Assembly (NCBI RefSeq): GCF_003182135.1
Contig: NZ_QGTL01000015.1
Span: 62,001-126,000 of the forward strand
Length of the DNA stretch: 64,000 bases
Direction of reading: 5' to 3'
From: Nocardia neocaledoniensis
GTDB lineage: Bacteria; Actinomycetota; Actinomycetes; Mycobacteriales; Mycobacteriaceae
A program made the translations under genes and the position numbers. The number at the start of each line of letters is the position of its first letter. Position 1 is the first letter of the stretch. The notes under the pieces were generated by a model, which was not told the origin of the DNA, searched no databases, and worked only from the letters and a program-made list of their open reading frames with translations. Of the stretch, positions 62,762-64,000 are shown piece after piece.

Positions 62762-63685
62762 ATGCGGACATTTGCCAGGGTGTTGCACGCTGTCGTCGCC
62801 GGTGTTCTGCTCGTCTCGGCTGGTCACGGCGTCGCCGCCGCGGCTCCCTCGCCCGGCGTCGGGCACACGCAGCTCCCGTGGACCGCGGCCGGACCCGAGG
62901 GGCTGCTGGCCCCGGGCGCCGCGCTCGCCGACGGTGTCACCGGCACGGTGCTGTGGTCGCGCGAGGCGCACACCCGCGTCCCGATCGCCAGCATCGCCAA
63001 GGTGATGACCGCCGTGGTCGTGATCGTCAGCGGCGACCTCGACCGTCCGGTGACCGTGCCCCAGGAAGCCGCCGGGTACTGCGCCGGGCACAGCGGCAGC
63101 ACCGCGGGCCTGGTGGCCGGCGAGGTGCTCACCGGCAGGCAGCTGCTCAACGCGCTGCTGCTGCCCTCCGGCTGCGACGCCGCCTACGCGCTGGCCGAGT
63201 CGTACGGTCCAGGTCAGGGCGGCTTCCTGGCCAGGATGAACGACACCGCGCGGGTCATGGGTCTGGCCAACACCCACTTCGCCGACCCCAGTGGCCTGCC
63301 GTACCCGCACGACCACGCCACCTTCTCCACCCCGGCCGATCTCGTCGCGCTCGGCGTGCGCGCCATGAACCTGCCCGCCTTCCGGGAGATCGTCGGTTCC
63401 CGCGAGTTCCACGTCCCCGCCGGGCCGGCCAACCGCGAGCACCACTGGCAGACCACCAACCGCCTGCTGCTCGAATACCCGGGCACCATCGGCATCAAGA
63501 CCGGCAACACCAACGCCGCGGGCCACTGCCTGCTGTTCGAGACCGTGCGCGCGGGCATCCCGCTGATCGGCGTGGTCCTGCACAGCTCCGACCACAGCAG
63601 CGCCGAGGCCAAGGCCGACGCCGAACGCATGCTCAACTGGGCCTACGACCCGATCGTCGGCGCCCTGGGCTCGGCCGCCCGCTGA
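62762..63685 (+). CDS. D-alanyl-D-alanine carboxypeptidase (PBP5/DacA-like)
   Basis: A 307-aa secreted serine peptidase that trims the terminal D-Ala from peptidoglycan. A signal peptide precedes cleavage near GVAAAAPS. The active-site Ser77 is in SIAKVM (SxxK), the second motif SxN reads SGC in LLPSGCDAAYALAESYG, and the third KTG reads GIKTGNT. The Asn to Cys change is unusual among PBPs, although I recall it in some actinobacterial members. The ATG at 62762 follows a CGCC context without a strong ribosome site. No transmembrane C-terminal anchor is present. Confidence 0.92.
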   Translation: MRTFARVLHAVVAGVLLVSAGHGVAAAAPSPGVGHTQLPWTAAGPEGLLAPGAALADGVTGTVLWSREAHTRVPIASIAKVMTAVVVIVSGDLDRPVTVPQEAAGYCAGHSGSTAGLVAGEVLTGRQLLNALLLPSGCDAAYALAESYGPGQGGFLARMNDTARVMGLANTHFADPSGLPYPHDHATFSTPADLVALGVRAMNLPAFREIVGSREFHVPAGPANREHHWQTTNRLLLEYPGTIGIKTGNTNAAGHCLLFETVRAGIPLIGVVLHSSDHSSAEAKADAERMLNWAYDPIVGALGSAAR

Positions 63686-63700
63686 GCGGCGAGAAACCGT

Positions 63701-63988
63701 TCAGCGCAGGGGGATCGGGCCGCGGAACCGGCGGGCGACCGCACCGAGTTGCCTGACCTCGAGCATCGCGAACGGCGAACCGTGCAGCACCGCCAGCAGC
63801 CGGCCCACCCGATCGTTGCGTGACCGATCCCGCGGCAGCGCACCGTGAATGGCCTCGTGGATCAGCGACCAGGACGGGGTGTGCCATCCACGCGCCGTCC
63901 GCGACAGGGCCGGACGGACCGTCAGCGGGCGCCGACGATCCGCAACGCCATCTCGGCGTAGGCGTCGCCGATGTCCTCGGGACTCCAC
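63701..63988 (-). CDS. Small helical protein overlapping the TetR-like end; start uncertain
   Basis: The minus strand encodes a convincing run from about 63920 to the stop at 63701: HEAIHGALPRDRSRNDRVGRLLAVLHG and FAMLEVRQLGAVARRFRGP, about 73 residues, with high third-position GC. No normal start lies close; the only GTG in frame is at 63988 (giving 95 aa, overlapping the TetR-like 3' end by 68 bases), while a CTG at 63926 is a possible weak start. The protein is not recognised. It follows the DacA-like gene in convergent orientation. Confidence 0.4.
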   Translation of the reverse strand: MESRGHRRRLRRDGVADRRRPLTVRPALSRTARGWHTPSWSLIHEAIHGALPRDRSRNDRVGRLLAVLHGSPFAMLEVRQLGAVARRFRGPIPLR

Positions 63989-64000
63989 GCGCCCTCGTCG
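63921..64000 (-). CDS. C-terminus of a TetR-like regulator (cut by window edge)
   Basis: The last 26 codons before a stop at 63921 read DEGAWSPEDIGDAYAEMALRIVGAR. This is like the C-terminus of many TetR/AcrR regulators, which end in EDIGDAYAEMALR-type sequence. The rest lies beyond the window, so the assignment is tentative. Confidence 0.5.

Noticed and set aside
63633..63887. 84-aa minus-strand frame over the dacA-like end
   Set aside because: Its sequence runs past the dacA-like stop region with Pro/Arg-rich shadow composition; the alternative frame ending at 63701 shows better coding signal.
1..64000. CRISPR arrays, tRNA/rRNA genes, insertion sequences, integrase/att sites
   Set aside because: No regularly spaced repeats, no rRNA-like sequence, no cloverleaf with anticodon loop that I could confirm, and no transposase or recombinase motifs were seen by eye.

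Overview
The window is a gene-dense, very GC-rich actinobacterial chromosome segment. Gene content points to Nocardia or a close relative in the Nocardiaceae, inferred without any database search: a full-length PknK-type kinase, cutinase, antigen-85-like mycolyltransferase-family esterase, MMPL transporter, a PKS-PapA pair, a usfX-sigF pair, UPF0182, DUF5313 and DUF1576 proteins, a PucR regulator, and IdeR- and KstR-like operators. No rRNA, tRNA, CRISPR array, insertion sequence or phage gene was recognised.

Layout. 1-11.3 kb: DUF1576 membrane protein (cut by the window edge), a siderophore-interacting reductase whose start codon lies in an IdeR-like box, a MarR-DUF5313 pair behind a perfect 16-bp inverted repeat, a GCS2-type carboxylate-amine ligase, a large UPF0182 membrane protein, a DUF574 methyltransferase divergent from a cytochrome P450, a cutinase and a secreted serine hydrolase. 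11.3-28.4 kb: PQQ-type sugar dehydrogenase lipoprotein, a giant single-chain acyl-CoA carboxylase (1821 aa), PknK, a WYL regulator, RidA, PepN, a GlsB-type stress membrane protein, an acyl-CoA carboxylase beta subunit and an ECF sigma factor. 28.4-38.2 kb: SnoaL-like/MarR pair, a steroid-dehydrogenase-like flavoprotein behind a KstR-like operator, alpha/beta hydrolases, a 5'-truncated metallo-beta-lactamase-fold gene, two TetR regulators, an ABC1/UbiB kinase, a haloalkane-dehalogenase-like protein and a PucR regulator.

38.5-53.5 kb is a candidate cell-envelope lipid locus: an antigen-85-type esterase, a GT39-type glycosyltransferase translationally coupled to an MMPL transporter, and, divergently, a four-gene operon of a one-module reducing PKS (KS-AT-DH-ER-KR-ACP), a PapA-like acyltransferase, a protein of unknown function and a 14-TM MFS exporter. 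The PKS has no thioesterase, so the PapA-like enzyme is the likely off-loader. The layout recalls pks2/papA1/mmpL8 and pks3-4/papA3/mmpL10 of Mycobacterium tuberculosis.

53.6-61.1 kb is a compact SigF-type general-stress island: csbD, a three-gene operon (SDR, KatE-type catalase, Orn/Lys/Arg-decarboxylase-like enzyme), a tiny membrane protein, usfX-like anti-sigma factor, sigF, a STAS protein and a second anti-sigma-like protein. Four promoters close to the SigF consensus (GTTT-N15/16-GGGTA) can be read directly in this island. The right end holds a DUF4236 protein, a CPW-type glutathionyl-hydroquinone-reductase-like enzyme, a D-Ala-D-Ala carboxypeptidase and a cut TetR-like C-terminus.

Genes are packed tightly; many convergent pairs abut or overlap at their stop codons. 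The strongest leads are the PKS lipid locus, the SigF island with its atypical STAS and anti-sigma proteins, and the giant single-chain carboxylase.
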